From: Trueperaceae bacterium
Lineage (GTDB): Bacteria > Deinococcota > Deinococci > Deinococcales > Trueperaceae
Direction of reading: 5' to 3'
Assembly: GCA_007130355.1 (NCBI GenBank)
Contig: SLSQ01000327.1
Span: forward strand, 1 to 15,079
Length of the DNA stretch: 15,079 nucleotides
Under the pieces are notes generated by a model, which was not told the DNA's origin, did no database searches, and saw nothing but the letters and a program-made list of their open reading frames with translations. Position 1 is the first letter of the stretch; each line of letters begins with the position of its first letter. A program made the position numbers and the translations under genes. Below are positions 6,723 through 12,285 of this stretch, piece after piece.

Positions 6723-8245
6723 CGCTGGTAGTTCGGAGCGTCCTTGGTGACCGTGACGTCGTGCGGGTGGCCCTCGATGAGGCTGGACTGCGTGATCGTC
6801 ACGAAGCGGGCGTCGCGGCGCAGCGACTCGAGGTCCGGCGTGCCGCAGTAGCCCATGGCGCTGCGCAGGCCGCCGATCGTCTGGTGGACCACGTCTCCGA
6901 CCGGACCCTTGTACGGGACCATCCCCTCGATCCCCTCGGGCACCAGCTTCGCCTGGTTCTCCTGGAAGTAGCGGTCGGCGCTGCCGCCCTCGCCCGACAT
7001 CGCGCCGAGGCTGCCCATGCCGCGGTACGCCTTGTAGCGCCGGCCGTCGCGCAGGATGTTCTCGCCCGGCGCTTCGGTGGTGCCGGCCAGCATCGAGCCG
7101 ACCATCACGCACGACGCGCCCGCCGCGAGCGCCTTGGGCACGTCGCCGGTCTGCTTGACGCCACCGTCGGCGACCAGCGGGACGTCGGCCTCGTGGGCGA
7201 CGGCGGCGACCTCGAGGATGGCGGTGAGCTGCGGCATGCCGACGCCGGTCACGACCCGCGTGGTGCAGATCGAGCCGGGGCCGATCCCGACCTTGACGCC
7301 GTCGGCACCGGCGAGGATCAGGTCGCGTGCGCCGGCGGCGGTCGCCACGTTGCCGGCGACCACGTCGACGTCGAACCGCGACTTGAGGGTCCGAAGCGCG
7401 TCGAGGATGCCGCGGGAGTGGCCGTGGGCGCTGTCGAGGACGAGCGCGTCGACCTCGGCCGCGACGAGCGCCTCCGCCCGTTCGGTCAGGTCCTCGGAGA
7501 CGCCGACCGCCGCCGCCACCCGCAGCCGACCGAGCGGGTCCTTGGCGGCGTGCGGGTAGGCGAGCTTCTTGGTGATGTCCTTGATCGTGATCAGGCCGCG
7601 CAGCTTGCGCTGCTCGTCGACCACGAGCAGCTTCTCGATCCGGTGCGTGCGCAGGATCTCCTTCGCCGCCTCGAGCGTGGTGCCGACCGGGACGGTGACG
7701 AGACCCTCCTTGGTCATGAGCTCCTCGACGCCGAGGTCCATGTCCTCGACGAAGCGCAGGTCGCGGTTCGTGAGGATGCCGACCAGCGTGCCGTCCGCCT
7801 CGACGATCGGGACGCCGCTGATGCGGTACTCGCTCATCAGCCGTTCGGCGTCGCCGACGCGGGCGCTGCGGGGCAGGGTGATCGGGTCGACGATCATGCC
7901 CGACTCGCTGCGCTTGACCTTGCGCACCATGTCCGCCTGCGCCTCGACGGACATCCGTTTGTGGACCACGCCGACGCCGCCTTGGCGGGCGATCGCGATC
8001 GCCATGCGGGTCTCGGTGACGGTGTCCATCGCCGCCGAGGCGATCGGCACGGGGAGCGGAACGTGGCGGGAGAAGCGTCCCGCGACGTCGACGTCGCGGG
8101 GCAGCACCTCGGAGCGGGCCGGCACCAGGAGCACGTCGTCGAAGGTCAGTGCGGTCCCCACGATCTTCGCGGCGGGGTCGGGCGCCGGTCCGGTCGCGGC
8201 CTTCGCGGTCGCGTCGGAGTCGGTTCGGGTCAGGGTCGTGTCCAT
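6716..8245 (-). CDS. guaB: Inosine-5'-monophosphate dehydrogenase (509 aa)
   Basis: Catalyses the NAD-dependent oxidation of IMP to XMP, the committed step of guanine nucleotide synthesis. After a variable 28-residue N-terminus, the TIM-barrel starts at LTFDDVLLVPARSEVLPRDVD. Two CBS domains are inserted (about residues 115-235). The barrel resumes with DSAHGHS, AGNVATA and the catalytic loop GPGSICTTRVV with Cys327. Then come VADGGV, the flap residues in YRGMGSLGAM, and RYFQE. The end, QSSLIEGHPHDVTVTKDAPNY, is typical of bacterial GuaB. Length is slightly above the usual 485-490 because of the N-terminal extension. ATG 8245 has a strong GAGGTGAG ribosome site 7 nt upstream and lies 8 nt past the thioesterase stop, so it is the last gene of the mutY-thioesterase-guaB operon. 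Confidence 0.97.
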   Translation of the reverse strand: MDTTLTRTDSDATAKAATGPAPDPAAKIVGTALTFDDVLLVPARSEVLPRDVDVAGRFSRHVPLPVPIASAAMDTVTETRMAIAIARQGGVGVVHKRMSVEAQADMVRKVKRSESGMIVDPITLPRSARVGDAERLMSEYRISGVPIVEADGTLVGILTNRDLRFVEDMDLGVEELMTKEGLVTVPVGTTLEAAKEILRTHRIEKLLVVDEQRKLRGLITIKDITKKLAYPHAAKDPLGRLRVAAAVGVSEDLTERAEALVAAEVDALVLDSAHGHSRGILDALRTLKSRFDVDVVAGNVATAAGARDLILAGADGVKVGIGPGSICTTRVVTGVGMPQLTAILEVAAVAHEADVPLVADGGVKQTGDVPKALAAGASCVMVGSMLAGTTEAPGENILRDGRRYKAYRGMGSLGAMSGEGGSADRYFQENQAKLVPEGIEGMVPYKGPVGDVVHQTIGGLRSAMGYCGTPDLESLRRDARFVTITQSSLIEGHPHDVTVTKDAPNYQRR

Positions 8246-8252
8246 GCCGGTT

Positions 8253-8260
8253 CTCACCTC
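8253..8260 (-). promoter_or_regulatory. Strong ribosome-binding site of guaB containing the upstream stop
   Basis: GAGGTGAG on the minus strand, 7 nt before the guaB ATG, is the best Shine-Dalgarno match in the minus-strand operon. The TGA in it (8256-8254) is the thioesterase stop codon, so terminating ribosomes sit on the guaB site. The site fixes the guaB start. Confidence 0.7.
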
Positions 8261-8736
8261 GCTGCGGCGCGCCGGGCGCCGATTCGGTCCCGAGGATACG
8301 CCGCCTCGTCCTGCAGGAACGACGCCAGGGCGTCGCGCCACCCCGCCGGCAACCGCACGGCGCGCCCAGTCCGGTCGGTCGGAACGTGCTCCGTGACCGC
8401 CGAGGCGACCTCGCGGCCGTCGGGCAGGCGCAACTCGTACGCGAACGCGGCGTGGCGGCTCTTGAGGGCGGTGAGGCGGCAGGCGATGGCGACCTCGTCG
8501 TCGAAGCGGGCCGCCGCTCGGTAGCGGAGGTCGAGGCGCGCCACCGCCATCGACAGTCCCCCCTCTTCGAAGGCGCGGTAGGAGAGCCCGCGGTGGCGCA
8601 TCCACTCGACTCGCGCCGCCTCGAGCCAGGCGACGTAGGAGCCGTGGTGCGCCACGCCCATCTGGTCGGTCTCGGCGAAGCGGACCCGGACCGTGGTGCT
8701 CGGTCGTTCGGGGGCGGCCGGGTCGGTACGGGTCAT
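8254..8736 (-). CDS. Acyl-CoA thioesterase, 4HBT hotdog family (YbgC/FadM-like, 160 aa)
   Basis: Small hotdog-fold hydrolase predicted to cleave acyl-CoA thioesters; the specific acyl chain cannot be read from sequence. The family signature is clear: VRVRFAETDQMGVAHHGSY (16-34) with the active-site Asp24 and His30/31, then WLEAARVEWMRHRGLSYR and the strands LDLRYRAAARFDDEVAIAC and FAYELRLPDGREVASAVTEHVPTD. The C-terminal 30 residues form a basic tail. ATG 8736 overlaps the mutY stop as ATGA (8736-8733). The same ATG also follows a TACCGT box by 7 nt, so it may be translated both from the mutY mRNA and from its own leaderless transcript. Downstream guaB follows after 8 nt. Confidence 0.9.
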   Translation of the reverse strand: MTRTDPAAPERPSTTVRVRFAETDQMGVAHHGSYVAWLEAARVEWMRHRGLSYRAFEEGGLSMAVARLDLRYRAAARFDDEVAIACRLTALKSRHAAFAYELRLPDGREVASAVTEHVPTDRTGRAVRLPAGWRDALASFLQDEAAYPRDRIGARRAAAR

Positions 8737-9773
8737 GGTCGGGACGGTAGCACCGTGAGGAGGCCCGCGTCCCGCGCGAGCGCGACGACCTTCCGGTCGA
8801 CGGTCGAGAGCGGCAACTCGGCGACGGTGGCGGGGTCGCACCAGGCGCCGTCGCCGCCGTCGGGCGGCGGGGGCGGGGGCGCGCCCGGCGTCGCGACGAC
8901 CGGCGTGAGTCGCAGGGCGAAGTGCGAGTAGCGATGCGCGACCTCCGGAAGGAACCGTCCCGGGGGCGGCTCCTCCTGCTGGGGCGGTCCCCACAGCCCC
9001 GCGAGCAGGCCCCCTTCCGGACGCCGGATCAACCAGAGGCGGTCGCCGTTCAGGTGGAGGGCCGCGTAGCGTCGCCGCGTGCGCGGCGGGGAACGCCGCC
9101 CGGCGGCGGGGAACGCCTCGGGCCGACCGTACATCCGGCCGCTACAGACGGACGCCAGCGGGCAGAGGTCGCAGCGGGGCGAGGTGGGGCGGCAGACCGT
9201 CGCGCCCAGTTCGATCAGCGCTTCGGTGGTCCGGCCGGGCGCCCGCGCCGGAAGGAGCGGCGCCAGGTGCGCGCGAAGGTCGGCGTCGCGCGGAGCGGGG
9301 TCGGCGAGCAGGCGGGCGCCGACCCGACGCACGTTGCCGTCGATCGCGATCGCGGCCCTCCCGAAGGCGAAGGCGGCGACCGCGGCGGCGGTGTACGGCC
9401 CGACCCCGGGGAGCGTACGGAGTTCGGCCTCCTGGTCCGGGAACCGCCCGCCCCGTTCGTGGACGACCTCCTGCGCGGCGCGCCGCAGGGCGTGGGCGCG
9501 CCGGTAGTAGCCGAGCCCCTCCCACAGGCGCAGGACCGTGTCCGGTCCGGCCCGTGCCAGCGCGTGCAGGTCGGGAAGGGCGCGCATCCAGCGCTCGAAG
9601 TAGGGCACGACCGTCTCGGCCCGGGTCTGCTGCAGCATCGCCTCCGCCACCAGGACCCGGTAGGGGGTGCGGTCGTGGCGCCAGGGGAAGTCGCGGGCGT
9701 GGCGCGCGAACCAGCGCAGCAGGGCGTCGCGGGCCGGGCGCACGGAGGGCGGGGCGAGGGACGGGGGCGGCAC
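8733..9773 (-). CDS. mutY: A/G-specific adenine glycosylase MutY (346 aa)
   Basis: Base-excision repair enzyme that removes adenine mispaired with 8-oxoguanine. Visible features are the catalytic Glu44 in VAEAMLQQT, the helix-hairpin-helix LPGVGPYTAAAVAAFAFG (121-138), catalytic Asp145 in IDGNVRR, and the [4Fe-4S] cluster cysteines C194, C201, C204 and C210 with canonical 6-2-5 spacing. The C-terminal NUDIX-like 8-oxoG-recognition domain includes RLWLIRRPEGGLLAGLWGPPQ and a YSHF motif, the FSH-type loop of MutY. Together these separate it from endonuclease III. A six-proline run followed by DGG near residue 305 is an unusual linker. The GTG at 9773 is preceded by a TACGCT box 6 nt upstream. 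It is first gene of the operon with the thioesterase and guaB, and divergent from lysW. Confidence 0.96.
   Translation of the reverse strand: MPPPSLAPPSVRPARDALLRWFARHARDFPWRHDRTPYRVLVAEAMLQQTRAETVVPYFERWMRALPDLHALARAGPDTVLRLWEGLGYYRRAHALRRAAQEVVHERGGRFPDQEAELRTLPGVGPYTAAAVAAFAFGRAAIAIDGNVRRVGARLLADPAPRDADLRAHLAPLLPARAPGRTTEALIELGATVCRPTSPRCDLCPLASVCSGRMYGRPEAFPAAGRRSPPRTRRRYAALHLNGDRLWLIRRPEGGLLAGLWGPPQQEEPPPGRFLPEVAHRYSHFALRLTPVVATPGAPPPPPPDGGDGAWCDPATVAELPLSTVDRKVVALARDAGLLTVLPSRP
8744..8749 (-). promoter_or_regulatory. Putative internal -10 box for the thioesterase gene, inside mutY
   Basis: TACCGT on the minus strand lies 7 nt before the thioesterase ATG (8736), within the last codons of mutY. 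It follows the same box-to-start spacing as the other leaderless starts here. If active, it would uncouple thioesterase-guaB expression from mutY. Confidence 0.35.
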
Positions 9774-9779
9774 GGAGGC

Positions 9780-9785
9780 AGCGTA
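9780..9785 (-). promoter_or_regulatory. Putative -10 box for leaderless mutY operon transcript
   Basis: TACGCT on the minus strand lies 6 nt before the GTG at 9773. No ribosome-binding sequence is seen. It supports GTG 9773 as the mutY start. Confidence 0.5.
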
Positions 9786-9818
9786 CCGACCGACCCGCGC
9801 CGAAGCGGGCCCGATTTT

Positions 9819-9842
9819 GAATCGTAAGCAAAGTGCCGATTC
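9819..9842. repeat. GAATCG...CGATTC inverted repeat
   Basis: GAATCG (9819-9824) and CGATTC (9837-9842) form a 6-bp dyad with a 12-nt, comparatively A-rich spacer. It lies about 35 bp upstream of the mutY -10 box and 110 bp upstream of the lysW -35. The geometry suits a dimeric repressor operator, but no known operator was recognised. Confidence 0.3.
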
Positions 9843-9870
9843 CGGTGCGGCTTCGGCGCGGCGGAACGTT

Positions 9871-9893
9871 CGCTCGGGATCCGGTTCCGAGCG
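9871..9893. repeat. 7-bp stem-loop in mutY-lysW intergenic region
   Basis: CGCTCGG (9871-9877) pairs perfectly with CCGAGCG (9887-9893) around a 9-nt loop. It lies outside both predicted transcripts, between divergent promoters, so a terminator role is unlikely. It may be a protein-binding site or chance. Confidence 0.3.
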
Positions 9894-9951
9894 CCCGATC
9901 CGCCCCGACCCGACAACCGATCGGAGGTCTCATGTTCCGTTCAGGACGGCC

Positions 9952-9981
9952 TTGACGCCGGTCGCACCGAGGGCGTACGAT
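9952..9981 (+). promoter_or_regulatory. Sigma70-type promoter of the lysine operon
   Basis: TTGACG (9952-9957) and TACGAT (9976-9981) are separated by 18 bp, the only good two-box promoter in the window. The predicted start site near 9988 gives lysW an mRNA leader of about 113 nt, unlike the leaderless genes nearby. Confidence 0.6.
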
Positions 9982-10052
9982 CGGCGGCGCGACGCCGTCG
10001 TCGAGTCCGACCCCGCGTCGACACCCCCACGACCGCGACTTACGGAGCGAAA

Positions 10053-10067
10053 GCGCACGCCGTGCGC
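10053..10067 (+). other. Hairpin in the lysW leader
   Basis: GCGCAC (10053-10058) pairs with GTGCGC (10062-10067) around a 3-nt loop, 21 nt upstream of the GGAG ribosome site of lysW (10089-10092). It could influence translation or elongation of the operon mRNA. No T tract follows, so it is not an intrinsic attenuator by itself. Confidence 0.3.
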
Positions 10068-10100
10068 CCGCCGCCCGTGGCCGCAATTGGAGCAGCGAAC

Positions 10101-10280
10101 ATGAGCCCCGTCACCCTTCAGACCGTCGAGACCCCCTACGGACGCCTGGACGTCGACCCCAACGACCTCGAACTCGGCGAACTGCTCGTCAGCGACGACG
10201 GTGTCGAGCTCGAGGTCGTCGGCATCGACCCGCTCCGCTTGGAACCCGCGCCGGAGGAAGCCGAGGACTGGGGCGAGTGA
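10101..10280 (+). CDS. lysW: Amino-group carrier protein LysW, cysteine-free variant (59 aa)
   Basis: Small acidic carrier that holds alpha-aminoadipate and later intermediates on the side-chain carboxyl of its C-terminal Glu during lysine synthesis. The C-terminal half, ELEVVGIDPLRLEP... to EDWGE (55-59), is nearly the same as I recall for Thermus LysW, and Glu59 is the expected attachment residue. The N-terminal half is unusual. Thermus LysW has CPEC and CEDC pairs forming a zinc-binding ribbon; here the corresponding places read VETPYG (9-14) and SDDG (31-34), and the protein has no cysteine. The ribbon therefore cannot bind zinc through Cys. The open reading frame is intact and no neighbouring frame supplies the cysteines, so a simple frameshift does not explain it. 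ATG 10101 has GGAG 8 nt upstream. Its stop overlaps lysX as GTGA. Confidence 0.93.
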   Translation: MSPVTLQTVETPYGRLDVDPNDLELGELLVSDDGVELEVVGIDPLRLEPAPEEAEDWGE

Positions 10281-11200
10281 CGCCGGTCCGGATCGCGCTG
10301 GTCCACGACCGGCTGCGCCCCGAGGAGAAGATGCTCCGCGCCGCGCTCGAAACGGCCGGCGCCGAGGTGCACCCCGTCTACGCCCCCGACTGGACCTGGG
10401 ACAGCGACGACGTTGCGCCGGAGGTCGACCTCGCGCTGATCCGTACCCTGTCGCACGCCCGCACCCTCGCCCTCGCCCGCGCCCTCGAGGCCCAGGGCGT
10501 CCGCACCGTGAACGCGGCGCACGTCGTCGACGTCTGCGGCGACAAGGCCGCCACCAGCGCCGCGCTGGCCGCCGCCGGGGTGCCGCAGCCACGCAGCGGC
10601 GTCGCCTTCTCGGTCGACGCGACCCTCCGCCTCTGCGAGGCGTTCGGCTGGCCGGTCGTGCTCAAGCCGACGATCGGCAGTTGGGGCCGGATGGTCGCCC
10701 GTGCGCACGACGCGGAAACGGTCGAGGCGCTCCTCGAGCACAAGCAGGTGCTCGGCGGTCCGCAGCACCAGACCTTCTACGTCCAGGAGCACGTCGACAA
10801 GCCGGGCCGCGACCTGCGCGTGTTCGTGGTCGGAGAGCGGGCGATCGCCGCGATCGCCCGCGAGAGCGACGACTGGCGCACGAACACCGCCCGTGGCGCC
10901 GTCGCCCGCGGCGTTCCGGTGACCCCCGAGCTCGAGGCGATCGCGACCGCCGCCGCCCGCGCCGTCGGTGGGGGCCTGCTCGCGGTCGACCTGCTCGAGT
11001 CGGCGCGCGGTCCGCGGGTCGGCGAGATCAACCACGGCCTCGAGTTCCGCAACTCGATCGAACCGACCGGCGTCGACATCCCCGCCGAGATCGCCGACTG
11101 GCTCGTGCGCGAGGCGGAACGCGGCCGCGCGCGGCGCCTCGACGGCGCGACCCCCGAAGCGGCCGCGGCACCGGACGTCGCGACCGGAGCGTCGTCGTGA
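10277..11200 (+). CDS. lysX: Lysine biosynthesis ligase LysX (alpha-aminoadipate-LysW ligase, 307 aa)
   Basis: ATP-grasp ligase (RimK-like) that joins the amino group of alpha-aminoadipate to the C-terminal Glu of LysW. Recognised blocks are HDRLRPEEKML (10-20), CGDKAATSAALAAAGVPQP (87-105), WPVVLKPTIGSWGRMV (125-140), LLEHKQVLGG, FYVQEHVDKPGRDLRVFVVG (167-186), TNTARGA (202-208), and the metal/substrate region EINHGLEFRNSIEPTGVDIP (250-269). These closely follow Thermus LysX. Residues after about 283 form a 25-residue Ala/Pro/Arg-rich tail not expected in the roughly 280-aa Thermus enzyme. Choice between aminoadipate and glutamate as substrate is inferred from the operon, not proven by sequence. 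GTG 10277 overlaps lysW by 4 nt; the stop overlaps lysY by 4 nt (GTGA 11197-11200). Confidence 0.95.
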   Translation: MTPVRIALVHDRLRPEEKMLRAALETAGAEVHPVYAPDWTWDSDDVAPEVDLALIRTLSHARTLALARALEAQGVRTVNAAHVVDVCGDKAATSAALAAAGVPQPRSGVAFSVDATLRLCEAFGWPVVLKPTIGSWGRMVARAHDAETVEALLEHKQVLGGPQHQTFYVQEHVDKPGRDLRVFVVGERAIAAIARESDDWRTNTARGAVARGVPVTPELEAIATAAARAVGGGLLAVDLLESARGPRVGEINHGLEFRNSIEPTGVDIPAEIADWLVREAERGRARRLDGATPEAAAAPDVATGASS

Positions 11201-12285
11201 CCGCGCCCGCCGCGGCGCCCGCCGACGCCCCGACGCGACCGTCGCCGGAAGGGCCGTTGCGCGTCGCGATCGTGGGCGCCTCCGGCTACGCCGGGGGCGA
11301 GATGCTGCGCCTGATGCTCGGTCATCCCCACCTCGAGGTCACGCAGGCGACCAGCGAACGGGGCGCCGGCCAGCCGGTCGCCACCGTCCACCCGAACCTG
11401 CGCGGTGTCACCCGGCTCCGGTTCCGCAAGGCCGCCGACCTGGAACCGGCCGACCTGATCGTCGCCGCCCTCCCGCACGGCACCTTCCTGAAGATGCACG
11501 ACCGCCTGGCCGAGCTCGCGCCCCGGCTGATCGACCTTTCGTCCGACCTACGGCTGCACGACCCCGAGCGCTACCGGCGCGCCTACGGCGCCGCGCACCC
11601 GCGTCCCGAGCTGCTCGGCACCTTCGCCTACGGCGTACCGGAGGCGGACCGCGCGTCGCTGCGCGGCGCGACCCGGATCGCCGGCGCCGGCTGCATCGCC
11701 ACCGCGACCCTGCTGGCGCTGCTGCCGTTCGTCCGCGTTCCGCTCCTCGTCCGCAGCGACGTGATCATCGACGCCAAGATCGGTTCGTCGGCCGCCGGCG
11801 CCGCGCCGAGCCTCTCCGGGCACCACCCGGAACGTTCCGGCGCGATCCGCGCCTACGCTCCGGTCGGGCACCGCCACCAGCACGAGGTCCAGGAACGCCT
11901 AGGCGACCGGATCCGCCCGCACCTGAGCGCCACCGCCGTCGAACGGGTCCGAGGCATCGCCGTGGCCGCCCACCTCTGGGTCCAGGACGGCACCAGCGAG
12001 CGCGACCTGCTCGCTGCGATCCGCGAGACGTACGACGGCGAACCGTTCGTCCGGCCGGTCGTGGCCCGCCGCGGCGCGCACCGCGTACCCGATCCGAAGA
12101 TCCTGGACGGGGCGAACTGGTGCGACATCGGGGTCGCGCTCGACCCCGACAGCGGCCGGGCGGTCGTCATGACGGCGATCGACAATCTGGTCAAAGGCAC
12201 CGCCGGCGGAGCGCTGCAGGCCCTCAACGTCGCCATGGACTGGCCGGAGACGACCGGACTGACCTTCCCCGGGCTCCACCCGTGA
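11197..12285 (+). CDS. lysY: LysW-aminoadipate semialdehyde-forming reductase LysY (ArgC-like, 362 aa)
   Basis: NADPH-dependent reductase that converts LysW-gamma-L-alpha-aminoadipyl-6-phosphate to the semialdehyde; homologous to ArgC. After a 20-residue Ala/Pro-rich N-terminal extension comes the nucleotide-binding loop VAIVGASGYAGGEMLRL (23-39). LIDLSSDLRLHD, FAYGVPE, the catalytic-Cys motif GAGCIATATLLALLP with Cys166, AKIGSSAAGA (193-202), VGHRHQHEV (223-231) and VKGTAGGALQALN complete the family pattern. Without its extension the length fits the 340-350 aa norm. The neighbours are LysX and LysZ, so the LysW-linked substrate is favoured over N-acetylglutamyl phosphate; a second role in arginine synthesis cannot be excluded. 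GTG 11197 and the stop at 12285 both sit in GTGA overlaps. Confidence 0.95.
   Translation: MTAPAAAPADAPTRPSPEGPLRVAIVGASGYAGGEMLRLMLGHPHLEVTQATSERGAGQPVATVHPNLRGVTRLRFRKAADLEPADLIVAALPHGTFLKMHDRLAELAPRLIDLSSDLRLHDPERYRRAYGAAHPRPELLGTFAYGVPEADRASLRGATRIAGAGCIATATLLALLPFVRVPLLVRSDVIIDAKIGSSAAGAAPSLSGHHPERSGAIRAYAPVGHRHQHEVQERLGDRIRPHLSATAVERVRGIAVAAHLWVQDGTSERDLLAAIRETYDGEPFVRPVVARRGAHRVPDPKILDGANWCDIGVALDPDSGRAVVMTAIDNLVKGTAGGALQALNVAMDWPETTGLTFPGLHP

Larger units (their letters stand above)
9786..10100. other. Divergent intergenic region between mutY and lysW
   Basis: About 315 bp without a supportable gene. It contains the least GC-rich stretch of the window (about 9813-9842), the inverted repeats listed separately, a sigma70-type promoter toward lysW (9952-9981), and about 110 nt of probable lysW 5' untranslated region. 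No tRNA fold, riboswitch consensus or coding signature is recognised. Reading frames crossing it are low-complexity and lack homology I can see. Confidence 0.7.

Noticed and set aside
8246..8605. N-terminal extension of guaB upstream of ATG 8245
   Set aside because: The extension lies over the thioesterase gene in another frame. The strong ribosome site fixes the start at 8245.
9851..9910. Possible tRNA-like fold with GGTTCC near 9884
   Set aside because: No T-loop consensus, anticodon arm or acceptor pairing could be built on either strand.
9923..9955. Mini-frame MFRSGRP after a GGAGG sequence (ATG at 9932)
   Set aside because: The ribosome site is only 4 nt from the ATG, and the frame lies upstream of the predicted transcription start, ending inside the -35 box. 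Probably chance.
10062..10103. Upstream in-frame GTG starts for lysW (10062 and 10077)
   Set aside because: They would add a Pro/Ala-rich leader not seen in the family. ATG 10101 has a GGAG site 8 nt upstream and gives the expected size.
9667..10104. Open frame across the mutY-lysW gap whose stop overlaps the lysW ATG and ends in an Arg/Lys-rich stretch, possible leader peptide
   Set aside because: There is no ATG or GTG in that frame downstream of the predicted lysW promoter. Only one Lys codon is present near the end and the composition is shadow-like.
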